From: CAWUEX02 sp038148375
GTDB lineage: Bacteria; Pseudomonadota; Alphaproteobacteria; Rhodospirillales; Rhodospirillaceae
Assembly (NCBI GenBank): GCA_038148375.1
Contig: JAYQVH010000003.1
Span: 184,520-248,519 of the forward strand
Direction of reading: 5' to 3'
DNA length: 64,000 nucleotides
Notes under the pieces: generated by a model
What the model saw: only the letters and a program-made list of their open reading frames with translations
Told to the model about the DNA's origin: nothing
Database searches by the model: none
Shown: in pieces, positions 25,741 through 33,687 of the stretch
Layout of the letters: every line of letters begins with the position of its first letter
How positions within the stretch are numbered: position 1 is the first letter of the stretch
Program-made: the position numbers and the translations under genes

Positions 25741-26077
25741 GGCCGCTGACTTACATGCCCGGCTCGCAGGGGGCAAGATTTCCGATTTTGCGGCGGCACA
25801 AACTGTCAGTGGCCCGCCCCCATATGACAGGATTTTTAGGGTCGGGCCTGAAATTCGACACAATTCTGGAGTGATATAATTCTCACGTTTCACAGATAGA
25901 CGGACCGGCGGTGCGTGCCCCTTCCCCTCCCCGTCCTCGACCGCGCTGCTGGTCCGTCGCCCCTTCCTACCGCACCGACCCTTATTGGACACGACGCGTT
26001 TGCGACGATTTTTTCTTCGCTTTCAGGCACTTATTTGTTAGAATAGTTCCAAATAGCATTATGGCATTGCAGCAAGA
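25741..26077. other. 337-bp intergenic region upstream of irr
   Basis: No gene is supported here. It contains a TATAAT hexamer at 25875-25880 without a good -35 partner on the + strand, which may instead belong to a promoter for the small membrane protein on the other strand. A pyrimidine-rich stretch follows at about 25917-25972. Next to irr lies an Irr-box-like sequence at 26038-26052 (separate entry). Confidence 0.6.
26038..26052. promoter_or_regulatory. Irr-box-like element upstream of irr
   Basis: TTAGAATAGTTCCAA lies 26 bp before the irr ATG and matches 12 of 15 positions of the perfect element TTAGAATTATTCTAA found after irr (26545-26559). The GAA/TTC core is retained with the same spacing. 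Autoregulation of irr is therefore likely; the weaker symmetry suggests lower affinity. Confidence 0.5.
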
Positions 26078-26512
26078 ATGACGTCAGTGAATATGAACGA
26101 ACCAACCGAGGTATCCGAAGACGACTTGGCAAAGCGTCTTAGGGCCGTCGGGTTGCGCCCGACACGTCAACGCATGGCGTTGGCGGAACTCTTGTTTGGT
26201 AAGGGCAAATGCCACGTCACCGCGGAGGCGTTGTACTCGGATGCGGTCACAGCCGGTGTACATGTGTCTCTGGCAACCGTTTACAATGCGCTGCACACGT
26301 TTACGGCTAAAGGCCTGTTGCGCGAGATTTCGCTCGATTCAAGCCGGTCGTATTTCGACACCAACACAGAAGAACATCATCACTTCTATTACGAACGCAG
26401 TGGTCGTCTTGAAGACATCGACAATGCATCGGTAAAAATTGGCCGCCTGCCCGCGCCGCCGGATGGCAAGCCCGTGTCGCGCGTTGATGTCGTCATTCGC
26501 GTCGACGGCTGA
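26078..26512 (+). CDS. irr: Iron response regulator Irr (Fur superfamily)
   Basis: 144-residue Fur-family regulator. AVGLRPTRQRMALAELLFGKGKCHVTAEALY and VSLATVYNALHTFTAKGLLREI form the winged helix; SRSYFDTNTEEHHHFYYE contains the HHH motif that in Irr contributes to haem/metal sensing. The N-terminal GCPW haem regulatory motif of Bradyrhizobium Irr is absent, as in many other Irr proteins. The C-terminal CxxC zinc motifs of Fur are absent. Irr controls iron use in alphaproteobacteria according to haem status. It is flanked on both sides by Irr-box-like sequences. Confidence 0.93.
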   Translation: MTSVNMNEPTEVSEDDLAKRLRAVGLRPTRQRMALAELLFGKGKCHVTAEALYSDAVTAGVHVSLATVYNALHTFTAKGLLREISLDSSRSYFDTNTEEHHHFYYERSGRLEDIDNASVKIGRLPAPPDGKPVSRVDVVIRVDG

Positions 26513-26543
26513 CCGTGCCCACCGCCCGCCTCACTTTCACAAA

Positions 26544-26560
26544 ATTAGAATTATTCTAAT
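26544..26560. promoter_or_regulatory. Iron control element (Irr box), perfect palindrome
   Basis: ATTAGAATTATTCTAAT is a perfect 17-bp palindrome (8-bp arms, one central base) and matches the ICE consensus known from rhizobia (TTTAGAA-n3-TTCTAAA type). It lies 3 bp upstream of the -35 hexamer of the rubrerythrin promoter, so bound Irr would contact or block RNA polymerase. Strong candidate for direct Irr control of the rubrerythrin cluster. Confidence 0.8.
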
Positions 26561-26563
26561 CTA

Positions 26564-26592
26564 TTGACTCCCGTCTTTGTCCTGCCTAGAAG
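26564..26592 (+). promoter_or_regulatory. Putative rubrerythrin promoter
   Basis: TTGACT (26564-26569), 17-bp spacer, TAGAAG (26587-26592). This sigma-70-like promoter directly follows the Irr box and leaves a leader of about 90 nt before the rubrerythrin ATG. The -35 is close to consensus and the -10 is weak, consistent with a regulated promoter. Confidence 0.55.
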
Positions 26593-26687
26593 GATAGGAT
26601 GGAGCGGGTTGTCGCACGGTTCGCGCGACCGGTTCGCTTCCGCTGATTCGAATCACGCCGAACACTAAATTTTTCAGGAGGGACTCC

Positions 26688-27110
26688 ATGGCAAATCTCA
26701 AAGGCAGCAAGACCGAAGAAAATCTCAAGGCCGCATTCGCGGGCGAAAGCCAGGCCAATCGCCGCTATCTCTATTTTGCCCAGAAGGCTGACGTGGAAGG
26801 TCAAAACGAAGTTTCTGCACTTTTCCGCTCAACGGCTGAAGGCGAAACCGGCCACGCTTTCGGTCACCTCGAGTATCTTGAAAGCGTTGGGGATCCGGCA
26901 ACCGGCGAGCCGATCGGCGACACGGCGGCCAACCTGAAATCGGCCGTTGCCGGTGAAACGCACGAGTACACTGATATGTATCCGGGCATGGCCAAGTCGG
27001 CCCGCGAAGAAGGCTTCGACGAGATCGCCGACTGGTTCGAAACCCTGGCCAAGGCTGAAAAGTCCCACGCCGGACGCTTCCAAAAGGCGCTCGATTCCCT
27101 CGACGCTTAA
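26688..27110 (+). CDS. rbr: Rubrerythrin
   Basis: 140-residue ferritin-like di-iron protein. ENLKAAFAGESQANRRYLYFAQKA supplies the first Glu/Tyr helix, TAEGETGHAFGHLEYL the second iron-binding ExxH, and AVAGETHEYTDMYPGM plus KAEKSHAGRFQKAL the C-terminal pair. It ends without the rubredoxin-like Cys4 domain, so it is a short erythrin-type protein. Rubrerythrins reduce peroxide. The start has a strong ribosome site (AGGAGG). Located under an Irr box and followed by a terminator, it leads the Fe-S/DUF3501 cluster. Confidence 0.95.
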   Translation: MANLKGSKTEENLKAAFAGESQANRRYLYFAQKADVEGQNEVSALFRSTAEGETGHAFGHLEYLESVGDPATGEPIGDTAANLKSAVAGETHEYTDMYPGMAKSAREEGFDEIADWFETLAKAEKSHAGRFQKALDSLDA

Positions 27111-27125
27111 GACCTCATGACGCAG

Positions 27126-27164
27126 CGGGACCGGCGGTCTAACGCCGGTCCCGTTCTCTTTTCT
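27126..27164 (+). terminator. Rho-independent terminator/attenuator after rubrerythrin
   Basis: Perfect 11-bp stem (CGGGACCGGCG / CGCCGGTCCCG) with a 6-nt loop, followed by TTCTCTTTTCT. It lies 16 bp after the rubrerythrin stop, so rubrerythrin mRNA is probably produced in excess and only some transcription continues into the Fe-S protein gene. Confidence 0.85.
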
Positions 27165-27189
27165 AGATAGATTTTAGCGAGCACCGGCC

Positions 27190-28524
27190 ATGCGCGAAGG
27201 CAGTCTGGACGCACCAACCCGTCATCCCATCGACTGGCAAAGTCCTGACTTTATCGATGCCGAGAAACTGGACGCTGAAATGCGGCGCCAATTCGACATT
27301 TGCCATGGCTGCCGGCGGTGTTTCAATTTGTGCGACTCTTTTCCTCGGCTGTTCGACCTGGTTGACGAGCAGGAAGATGAACTTGAGGGGGTCGAGAGTG
27401 CGAAGTTTAAATCCGTCGTGGATGCCTGCACGCTTTGCGACATGTGTTTCCTGACGAAATGCCCTTACGTCCCTCCGCACGAATTCAATATCGACTTTCC
27501 GCATTTGATGCTGAGGTATCGCGCGGCTGAAAAAGCTAAGACCGGCATTCCATTCTTTGACAGACAGCTGACCGAGACTGACAGAAACGGAAAGCTGGCC
27601 GGCTCTATATCCGGCTTGGCGAATTGGGCTGGACAGCGCGGCAACAGCATCACCCGCCCGGCGCTGGAATCGATCGCCGGTGTCCACAAAGACGCGGAAT
27701 TGCCAAAATTTCACGGCCGTACTTTTCTAGACCGCGCCAAGTCAGACGCGCCGACCGTGAATAAGGACGCCCCTGCGTACGGCCGCAAAGCCGTGATTTA
27801 TGCAACCTGCTTTGCCAACTACAACAATCCGGACATCGGCACCGCGGCCTTAAATGTGCTCGCACACAACGGCGTCGAGACGGAAGTCGCGTATCCGGAA
27901 TGCTGCGGCATGCCTCAGCTTGAGCAAGGCGATATCGGGCGCGTTGCGGAGAAAGCCAAATCGGTCGCCAAGGCCCTGAAACCGTATGTCGACGCCGGGA
28001 AAGACATTGTCGCGCTGGTGCCCTCTTGCGCATTGATGATGAAGTTCGAGTGGCCGCTGATCGTGCCCGACGACGAAGATGTCGCCGAGCTGGCCCGCGC
28101 GACGTTCGATATCTCGGAATACGTCATGCGCATCTCTGACAAAGAAGGGCTGGCTGAAGGACTGAGTGAGCTAGATGGCCCTGTGGCTCTTCATCTGGCG
28201 TGCCATGCACGTGCACAGAACATGGGCGCGAAAGGTGCGGAGATGCTACGCGCGATTCCCGAAGCCAAGGTCACCGTCGTCGAACGGTGTTCGGGTCACG
28301 GCGGATCCTGGGGCATCAAGAAGGACAACTTCGATGTCGCCACAAAATTTGCACGTCAAACCGTGCGTAAAGTAGCGGATCCGAAACCCGCACACGTGTG
28401 TTCGGAATGCCCCCTGGCGGGCAAACACATCATTCAAGGCCTCGAAGCTCTTGGCGACGATGCGCCGAATGTTGATCAATCCATGCACCCGATCCAGATC
28501 CTGGCGAAATCCTACGGACTTTGA
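27190..28524 (+). CDS. Fe-S protein with 4Fe-4S and CCG domains (GlpC/heterodisulfide reductase-like)
   Basis: 444-residue protein. Two 4Fe-4S motifs lie near the N-terminus: CHGCRRCFNLC (residues about 39-49) and CTLCDMCFLTKCP (about 81-93). The C-terminal half carries two CCG-type cysteine regions (ATCFANYNNPDIGTAAL ... PECCGMPQLEQGD; HLACHARAQNMG ... ERCSGHGGSWG). This architecture resembles the GlpC/HdrD class. Clusters of rubrerythrin, this protein and a DUF3501 protein recur in proteobacteria. The likely role is electron transfer to rubrerythrin or a related peroxide/iron stress reaction; that link is inference from context. Confidence 0.9.
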   Translation: MREGSLDAPTRHPIDWQSPDFIDAEKLDAEMRRQFDICHGCRRCFNLCDSFPRLFDLVDEQEDELEGVESAKFKSVVDACTLCDMCFLTKCPYVPPHEFNIDFPHLMLRYRAAEKAKTGIPFFDRQLTETDRNGKLAGSISGLANWAGQRGNSITRPALESIAGVHKDAELPKFHGRTFLDRAKSDAPTVNKDAPAYGRKAVIYATCFANYNNPDIGTAALNVLAHNGVETEVAYPECCGMPQLEQGDIGRVAEKAKSVAKALKPYVDAGKDIVALVPSCALMMKFEWPLIVPDDEDVAELARATFDISEYVMRISDKEGLAEGLSELDGPVALHLACHARAQNMGAKGAEMLRAIPEAKVTVVERCSGHGGSWGIKKDNFDVATKFARQTVRKVADPKPAHVCSECPLAGKHIIQGLEALGDDAPNVDQSMHPIQILAKSYGL

Positions 28525-28585
28525 CGGCCGTCCATTCCAGCTACGGCTTACCTAGGAAACCGACGAGACAGTTGAGAGGCTTGAT

Positions 28586-29179
28586 ATGCCGAACGCAAAA
28601 CGCGAGATCACGCCCGATGATTTAATGCCGCTTGACGAATACGGCGCCATTCGCCGCGAGCACCGCCGAAAGCTGATACAGACAAAGGCCAGCCGTCGTC
28701 TCCACGTCGGGCCTTTCGCGACGTTCCACTTCGAGAATTACGACACCATGTGGGCGCAGGTTCAGGAAATGCTCTACATCGAAAAAGGCGGAGAAGATCA
28801 GGTCGCCGATGAGCTCAGCGCCTACAACCCGCTCATTCCTCAAGGTCGTGAGTTGGTTGCCACTATGCTGATTGAGATTGAAGACGAAGGCCGCCGCCGG
28901 CGCACACTCGCAACCCTAGGCCATATTGAAGAGAAGATTGTGTTATCCGTTGGCAATGAACGAATCACCGGCGTACCGGAGGATGATATCGACCGTACCA
29001 CCGACGCAGGTAAAACGTCCGCAGTGCACTTCATTACCTTCCCGTTCACAGACGCACAGGCCACGCTGTTCAAATCAGGTGACGTTCAAGCGACCTTGGG
29101 AATTGAGCACGAGAATTATAGGCACATAGCCGTCTTACAAGAAGACGTGCGCACAGAGCTTGCCGGCGATCTCGACTGA
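28586..29179 (+). CDS. DUF3501 family protein
   Basis: 197-residue protein. ITPDDLMPLDEYGAIRREHRRKL, VGPFATFHFENYDTMWAQVQEML and LSAYNPLIPQGRELVATMLIEI are characteristic of DUF3501. It has no signal peptide or membrane segment and no cysteines in a metal-site pattern. It is the third member of the rubrerythrin cluster, 61 bp after the Fe-S protein gene. Function unknown; conserved linkage suggests it works with rubrerythrin or the Fe-S protein. Confidence 0.9.
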   Translation: MPNAKREITPDDLMPLDEYGAIRREHRRKLIQTKASRRLHVGPFATFHFENYDTMWAQVQEMLYIEKGGEDQVADELSAYNPLIPQGRELVATMLIEIEDEGRRRRTLATLGHIEEKIVLSVGNERITGVPEDDIDRTTDAGKTSAVHFITFPFTDAQATLFKSGDVQATLGIEHENYRHIAVLQEDVRTELAGDLD

Positions 29180-29197
29180 AGCGCGCCCGAACCAGCG

Positions 29198-29743
29198 TTA
29201 GTCGATTTCCTCACCATCATACAATCCCCAGAACACACCGCGTTTGACCCATCCTTCAATACCGTCGGCTTCAATCAGGCAGAAGTCTGTCTGACGCGGG
29301 CAACGCTCGACCGTCACGACAACGCCCGGCGATACCTGCGCGAGCACCGCACTGGACGGTGTGGACCCTTTATAGAGTGGCGTTACGTCCGACGTAATGA
29401 CGCCGGTGCGCTGGCCGGACAGCATGCTCTGATGAACCCACCCTTCTTCTCCGTCCGGGTCCCGCACGCGGCGCCAAGTGTCGAACTCATCTGTGACTTC
29501 GACCGGAAGCGACCGACGCTGATAGACCCAAATCACCGGATAGCGCACTCCGGGTCCGGTGCGCATGTTGACGGGCTCTGTACGCAATGAAACGAAACGC
29601 GGCAGCGGCAGAGATGTCGACTCACCGACTTGCGACGCTACAGGCGCTGGGCATACGGATAGGATGCCAACCAAGACCAACCCGGCCGCCGACGCCGCCC
29701 CACCACACTTGCGATTCTTTTTTGACCGTTCCGCATCTAACAT
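29198..29743 (-). CDS. Exported SH3-domain protein
   Basis: 181-residue protein with an N-terminal hydrophobic signal (AAGLVLVGILSVCPAPVASQ) and two bacterial SH3-like domains: the first around NMRTGPGVRYPVIWVYQRRSLPVEV ... DGEEGWVHQSML, the second around SSAVLAQVSPGVVVTVERCPRQTDFCLIEADGIEGWVKRGVFWG. A Cys pair in the second domain may form a disulfide. Such proteins act in the envelope, often in binding peptidoglycan or signalling. Convergent with the DUF3501 gene (18 bp apart). Confidence 0.88.
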   Translation of the reverse strand: MLDAERSKKNRKCGGAASAAGLVLVGILSVCPAPVASQVGESTSLPLPRFVSLRTEPVNMRTGPGVRYPVIWVYQRRSLPVEVTDEFDTWRRVRDPDGEEGWVHQSMLSGQRTGVITSDVTPLYKGSTPSSAVLAQVSPGVVVTVERCPRQTDFCLIEADGIEGWVKRGVFWGLYDGEEID

Positions 29744-29853
29744 AGCGTTCTGTCATGCCCAAAAAACCTAGCCTTTGCAACGGCTGACCTGCGTTCTGGA
29801 CAACCGCTGTGGCGGCTGGTAGGCAGAGGCCTTCGTTCCGCCGGGAGACCCGG

Positions 29854-30834
29854 ATGACCCTCAGGAAGCCAACTGTCATCGTCACGCGCAAACTGCCAGA
29901 AGTCGTGGAAACACGAATGATGGAGCTATTTGACGTGCGCCTGAATTCCAATGACACGCCGTTCGACCGCGCCCAGCTTGCCGACACGCTGGCCACTTGC
30001 GATGTCTTGGTGCCGACACTGACAGATTCCCTTGACGCGGAGTTACTTTCGGCAAGCGCGCACAAGGTCAAGCTAATTGCCAATTTCGGCAACGGCACAG
30101 ATCATATAGACGTGTCTGCCGCGCAATCGGCCGGTATAGCCGTCACGAATACACCCGATGTGCTAACCGAAGATACCGCCGATATGGCCATGGCGCTGAT
30201 CGTTGCCGTCCCGCGCCGCCTTGTCGAAGGCGCGCGCATGATCGACGAAGATCGATTCACGGGCTGGAGTCCCACGCACATGCTCGGGCGGCGCATGTCA
30301 GGTAAGCGGCTCGGCATTATTGGCATGGGCCGCATCGGTCTAGCCGTCGCCAAACGCGCCCGCGGCTTCGGCATGGCGGTTCACTATCACAACCGGCACC
30401 GCCTTCTGCCGGAGATCGAAAATGAAGTTGAAGCAACTTACTGGGAAAGCCTCGACCAAATGCTGGCGCGCATGGATGTTATTTCCATACATTGCCCACA
30501 TACACCTGCGACGTTTCATTTGCTCGCCGAGCGACGCCTCAAGCTGCTGAAGAAAGACGCCTATATCGTCAATGTTGCGCGCGGTGAAATCGTCGATGAA
30601 GACGCGTTGATCAGAATGCTGGAAGCGGGCGACCTCGCCGGAGCGGGTCTCGACGTTTTCGAACACGAACCGGCGGTCAATCCGAAGCTGCGCGAACTAG
30701 CCAACGTCACTCTCCTGCCGCACATGGGGTCTGCGACAATCGAAGGCCGCATCGCCATGGGCGAAAAAGTCATCATTAACATCAAGGCGTTCGTTGACGG
30801 TCACCGTCCCCCAGACCGCGTTCTCCCAGGCTGA
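29854..30834 (+). CDS. D-isomer-specific 2-hydroxyacid dehydrogenase (glyoxylate/hydroxypyruvate reductase-like)
   Basis: 326-residue NAD(P)-dependent dehydrogenase. The Rossmann motif is GKRLGIIGMGRIGLAVAKRARGFGM, followed by HCPHTPATFHLL, VARGEIVDEDAL (catalytic Arg-Glu region) and LLPHMGSATIEGR (catalytic His). The substrate-domain ANFGNGTDHID is typical of the GyaR-type glyoxylate reductase branch. Start at 29854 (MTLRKPTVIVTRKLPEVVE) is preferred over 29809 because a GGGAGA ribosome site precedes it. Overlaps the start of pabB by about 41 bp. Confidence 0.92.
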   Translation: MTLRKPTVIVTRKLPEVVETRMMELFDVRLNSNDTPFDRAQLADTLATCDVLVPTLTDSLDAELLSASAHKVKLIANFGNGTDHIDVSAAQSAGIAVTNTPDVLTEDTADMAMALIVAVPRRLVEGARMIDEDRFTGWSPTHMLGRRMSGKRLGIIGMGRIGLAVAKRARGFGMAVHYHNRHRLLPEIENEVEATYWESLDQMLARMDVISIHCPHTPATFHLLAERRLKLLKKDAYIVNVARGEIVDEDALIRMLEAGDLAGAGLDVFEHEPAVNPKLRELANVTLLPHMGSATIEGRIAMGEKVIINIKAFVDGHRPPDRVLPG

Positions 30835-32245
30835 CACGCGTCACGCCGGGGATGACGTATTCGTCGTGCGGGATATCCCCTGGCGGGACCCGCTCGTCGC
30901 GTTTGCGCCCTTCTCAGACGCTCCTGTGGCGGCGTTGCTGCACAGCGATGGCGGCGAAAGGCTGGGACGCTGGTCTTATCTGGCGGCATCGCCCTTTACG
31001 GTCATTGATGTCGCACCCGACCTTTCGGCAACTGTCGACGGACAGGCGGTTCCCGGCGATCCGTTTCATATCCTGGACAACATGCTTGCGCGGTACCGGT
31101 CGCATCCGAAATCCGCACCTGCGCCGTTCCACGGCGGCGCTGTTGGTTTCTTCGGATACGAATTGGTGCGCTTAGTCGAATGCCTGCCCACGCCGAAATG
31201 TGGGGCAACCCGGACGGCGATGTCCGTCGGTCTTTACGACGTCGTCGCGGCCTTTGATCATCACACGCGGCGCGCCTGGGTGATGGCGACAGGCTTTCCC
31301 GAGCAAGAGCCCGCACTGCGCGGCATTCGCGCCCACAAACGGGCGCAATGGTTGTGCGACAAAATTGCAGGCGCGCACGCCATGGCGCCGGCAGAGACCT
31401 CTGCCAACTGGCAGGCTGAACAATCTCGCGGCGCTGTGGAGCGAAGTATCGAAGACACGATAGAGTACATTCGCGCCGGCGATATTTTTCAGGCCAACAT
31501 CACCCAGCGCTTTACCGCGGATCTGCCGCCCGGGACATCGCCTTGGAGGGTCTACCTGCGTCTGCGCGAGTTGTTGCCGTCACCGTTTGGCGCGTATGTG
31601 TCTGCGGGTCCGGACATTAAACTCTTGTCCGCCTCGCCCGAGCGATTTCTTCGCCTGGATGCGGATGGCACTGTCGAAACACGTCCAATCAAGGGCACCC
31701 GGCCCAGAGGAGAAAGCCCTGAGGTCGATGCTGCGCTGGCAGATGCGCTCACCCGCAGCGCAAAGGATCAGGCCGAAAATCTGATGATTGTCGACTTGAT
31801 GCGCAATGACTTATCCAGGGTTTGCGAGAACGGCAGCGTTCGGGTTCCGCAGTTTTGCGGCCTTGAGTCTTTCGCGAGTGTGCATCACCTGGTTTCAGTG
31901 GTGACAGGGCAGATCCGCGCCGACAAAACGGCGGCTCATGTCCTGCGTGCGTGTTTTCCGGGAGGTTCCGTCACCGGCGCTCCGAAAATTCGGGCCATGG
32001 AAGTGATTCACGAACTCGAACCGGCAGCGCGCGGACCTTATTGTGGTGCCGTGGCGTGGATCGGATTCGACGGAACGATGGACTCCTCAATCATCATCCG
32101 AAGCCTGGTCATCGACAGCGGGCAGGTCGTCGCTCAAGCCGGCGGCGGCATTGTTGCGGACTCTGTTCCGGCCTTAGAGTACGAAGAGGCATTGACCAAG
32201 TTGCGTCCTCTGCTCGCCGTATTTGACCGGAACCTGGCGCGATGA
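30794..32245 (+). CDS. pabB: Aminodeoxychorismate synthase component I
   Basis: Folate-pathway enzyme converting chorismate to 4-amino-4-deoxychorismate with a PabA-type glutaminase. The N-terminal part has WRDPLVAFAPFSDAP and GRWSYLAASPF; the catalytic chorismate-binding domain includes YIRAGDIFQANITQRF, KLLSASPERFLRL, TRPIKGTRPRG, SAKDQAENLMIVDLMRNDLSRVC and GSVTGAPKIRAMEVI. The given TTG start overlaps the previous gene; a later GTG at 30866 is an alternative. The next gene overlaps by 4 bp. Confidence 0.93.
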   Translation: MTVTVPQTAFSQADTRHAGDDVFVVRDIPWRDPLVAFAPFSDAPVAALLHSDGGERLGRWSYLAASPFTVIDVAPDLSATVDGQAVPGDPFHILDNMLARYRSHPKSAPAPFHGGAVGFFGYELVRLVECLPTPKCGATRTAMSVGLYDVVAAFDHHTRRAWVMATGFPEQEPALRGIRAHKRAQWLCDKIAGAHAMAPAETSANWQAEQSRGAVERSIEDTIEYIRAGDIFQANITQRFTADLPPGTSPWRVYLRLRELLPSPFGAYVSAGPDIKLLSASPERFLRLDADGTVETRPIKGTRPRGESPEVDAALADALTRSAKDQAENLMIVDLMRNDLSRVCENGSVRVPQFCGLESFASVHHLVSVVTGQIRADKTAAHVLRACFPGGSVTGAPKIRAMEVIHELEPAARGPYCGAVAWIGFDGTMDSSIIIRSLVIDSGQVVAQAGGGIVADSVPALEYEEALTKLRPLLAVFDRNLAR

Positions 32246-33042
32246 TTATCGATCTGAACGGCACCTTGACCGAAGCCGATGAGGCGCGCCTCGATCCGGC
32301 CGACCGCGGCTACACGCTCGGCGACGGCGTGTTTGAGACTATTCGCGTACGCCATGGCAAACCGGACCGGCTCGACGCCCACCTGGCCCGCTTGCGGCAT
32401 GGCGCGGGCGTTCTCGGCATCCCGGTTCCTGCAACCGATACCGGTCTGGGAGAGCGGATCGCCGCCGTTGTCAAAGGCAATGACCTTACCAGCGCAGCTG
32501 TCCGCATCACCCTGAGCCGGGGTCCCGGCCCACGCGGATTATTGCCGCCGGAGACAGCCCGCCCGACGCTCATGATCAGCGCCGCGCCGCTGTCGCCGCC
32601 GGCGGACTCGGTGCGGGCGATTATCTCGCTGAAGGTCCGGCGTAACGAATTTTCCCCATCAGCGCGCATTAAGTGCCTCAGCTATCTCGACAATGTTATC
32701 GCCCGGCGCGAAGCAGCAGAGTACGGCGCCGATGAGGCGCTGCTGCTCAACACGCAGGGGCGGCTGGCGGAATCGACGATCTCAAATCTGTTTTTGCTGA
32801 TTCACGGCGAACTGCTGACGCCGCCCGTCGCAGACGGCGCACTGCCCGGTGTCGTGCGGGCGGATATCATTGACCGCTTCCGCGGACGCGAGACACCGCT
32901 TACGCCGGACGATCTGGCGACGGCGGAGGAAGCGTTCTTAACGAACGCGCTGGGTGTGCGCCCGCTGGTCGAAGTTGCCGGACAGCCGATTGGTGACGGC
33001 CAACCGGGTCTCATCACGCAGATGCTGGGCGCGCGCCTGTAA
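32242..33042 (+). CDS. pabC: Aminodeoxychorismate lyase-like class IV aminotransferase
   Basis: 266-residue PLP-dependent class IV enzyme. DRGYTLGDGVFETIRVRHGKPDRLDAHLARL, the Lys region SARIKCLSYLDNVIARREA and the LAESTISNLFLL phosphate-binding loop are typical. It starts inside the pabB stop (ATGA), which strongly favours 4-amino-4-deoxychorismate lyase (PabC) over branched-chain or D-amino-acid aminotransferase. It would release pyruvate to make p-aminobenzoate for folate. Confidence 0.9.
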   Translation: MIIDLNGTLTEADEARLDPADRGYTLGDGVFETIRVRHGKPDRLDAHLARLRHGAGVLGIPVPATDTGLGERIAAVVKGNDLTSAAVRITLSRGPGPRGLLPPETARPTLMISAAPLSPPADSVRAIISLKVRRNEFSPSARIKCLSYLDNVIARREAAEYGADEALLLNTQGRLAESTISNLFLLIHGELLTPPVADGALPGVVRADIIDRFRGRETPLTPDDLATAEEAFLTNALGVRPLVEVAGQPIGDGQPGLITQMLGARL

Positions 33043-33055
33043 GGGAGAAGGCAGC

Positions 33056-33577
33056 CTAACCGGCGTTGCAGGCGGCGGTGATATCTCTGTGCGCGGCAGT
33101 GAAGCCGCTCAGGGAATAGGTGTCGGTGGTCAGTGTGCCGCGGCTCGATGTGCCTTTGACGACCATGGTCGAACCCCGAACCATGGTCTGGACCATCGTC
33201 TTATCGGTTGCCTCATCGCGGTTCCAGGCCCGCTCGCCGAAGGTGAACATTTCGTACGAATTCGAACCGACTTGCACGGTTACGTCGCTGTTCTCCTTGT
33301 AGGGATATCCGGCGACGATGCTCACGACATCGAGAGAGTCCTCACTCGGGCGATGGGTGACCAGAGCGAACACGTCGCCGCGGCGGGTGTAGTTGCCTTC
33401 AGCTTTGGTCGGCTCGCTCGCCATGTAACAAACGATGCCCGAATCTTCCTGATAGGAATAGGCTGTCCACGCACCGTGGGTGCCGATGACAGTGACGTCC
33501 TGCGCCCAAGCGGCCGACGCACCCACCAGTCCGGCAACCAAAACTCCCAGCGCTTGCAATGCGTTAACGGCTCGCAT
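33056..33577 (-). CDS. IalB (invasion-associated locus B) family exported protein
   Basis: 173-residue secreted protein. A signal peptide (ALQALGVLVAGLVGASAAWAQ) is followed by the IalB-type domain: GIVCYMASEPTKAEGNYTRRGDVFALVTHRP, VSIVAGYPYKENSDV, AWNRDEATDKTMVQTMVRGSTMVVKGTSSRGTLTTDTYSL (family-typical stretches, shown joined by role) and a final Cys. The ATG at 33577 follows a GGAGAG ribosome site. IalB proteins occur widely in non-pathogenic alphaproteobacteria, so the name implies no virulence role. Convergent with pabC. Confidence 0.9.
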   Translation of the reverse strand: MRAVNALQALGVLVAGLVGASAAWAQDVTVIGTHGAWTAYSYQEDSGIVCYMASEPTKAEGNYTRRGDVFALVTHRPSEDSLDVVSIVAGYPYKENSDVTVQVGSNSYEMFTFGERAWNRDEATDKTMVQTMVRGSTMVVKGTSSRGTLTTDTYSLSGFTAAHRDITAACNAG

Positions 33578-33687
33578 GCGAAGACTCTCCTTAACTAAAA
33601 TGCACATACCAACGGGCGAAATCTCGGCGCCGATTGTGTTGATCTTGTGACCCGGACGCAACCCCTTAGTTTCTGCCGAGTCGCCTG

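Noticed and set aside
25741..25992. N-terminal extension of the small membrane protein (frame up to 25992)
   Set aside because: The extension is basic and low-complexity, overlaps promoter-like sequence and would bury the membrane helix in the middle without a known domain.
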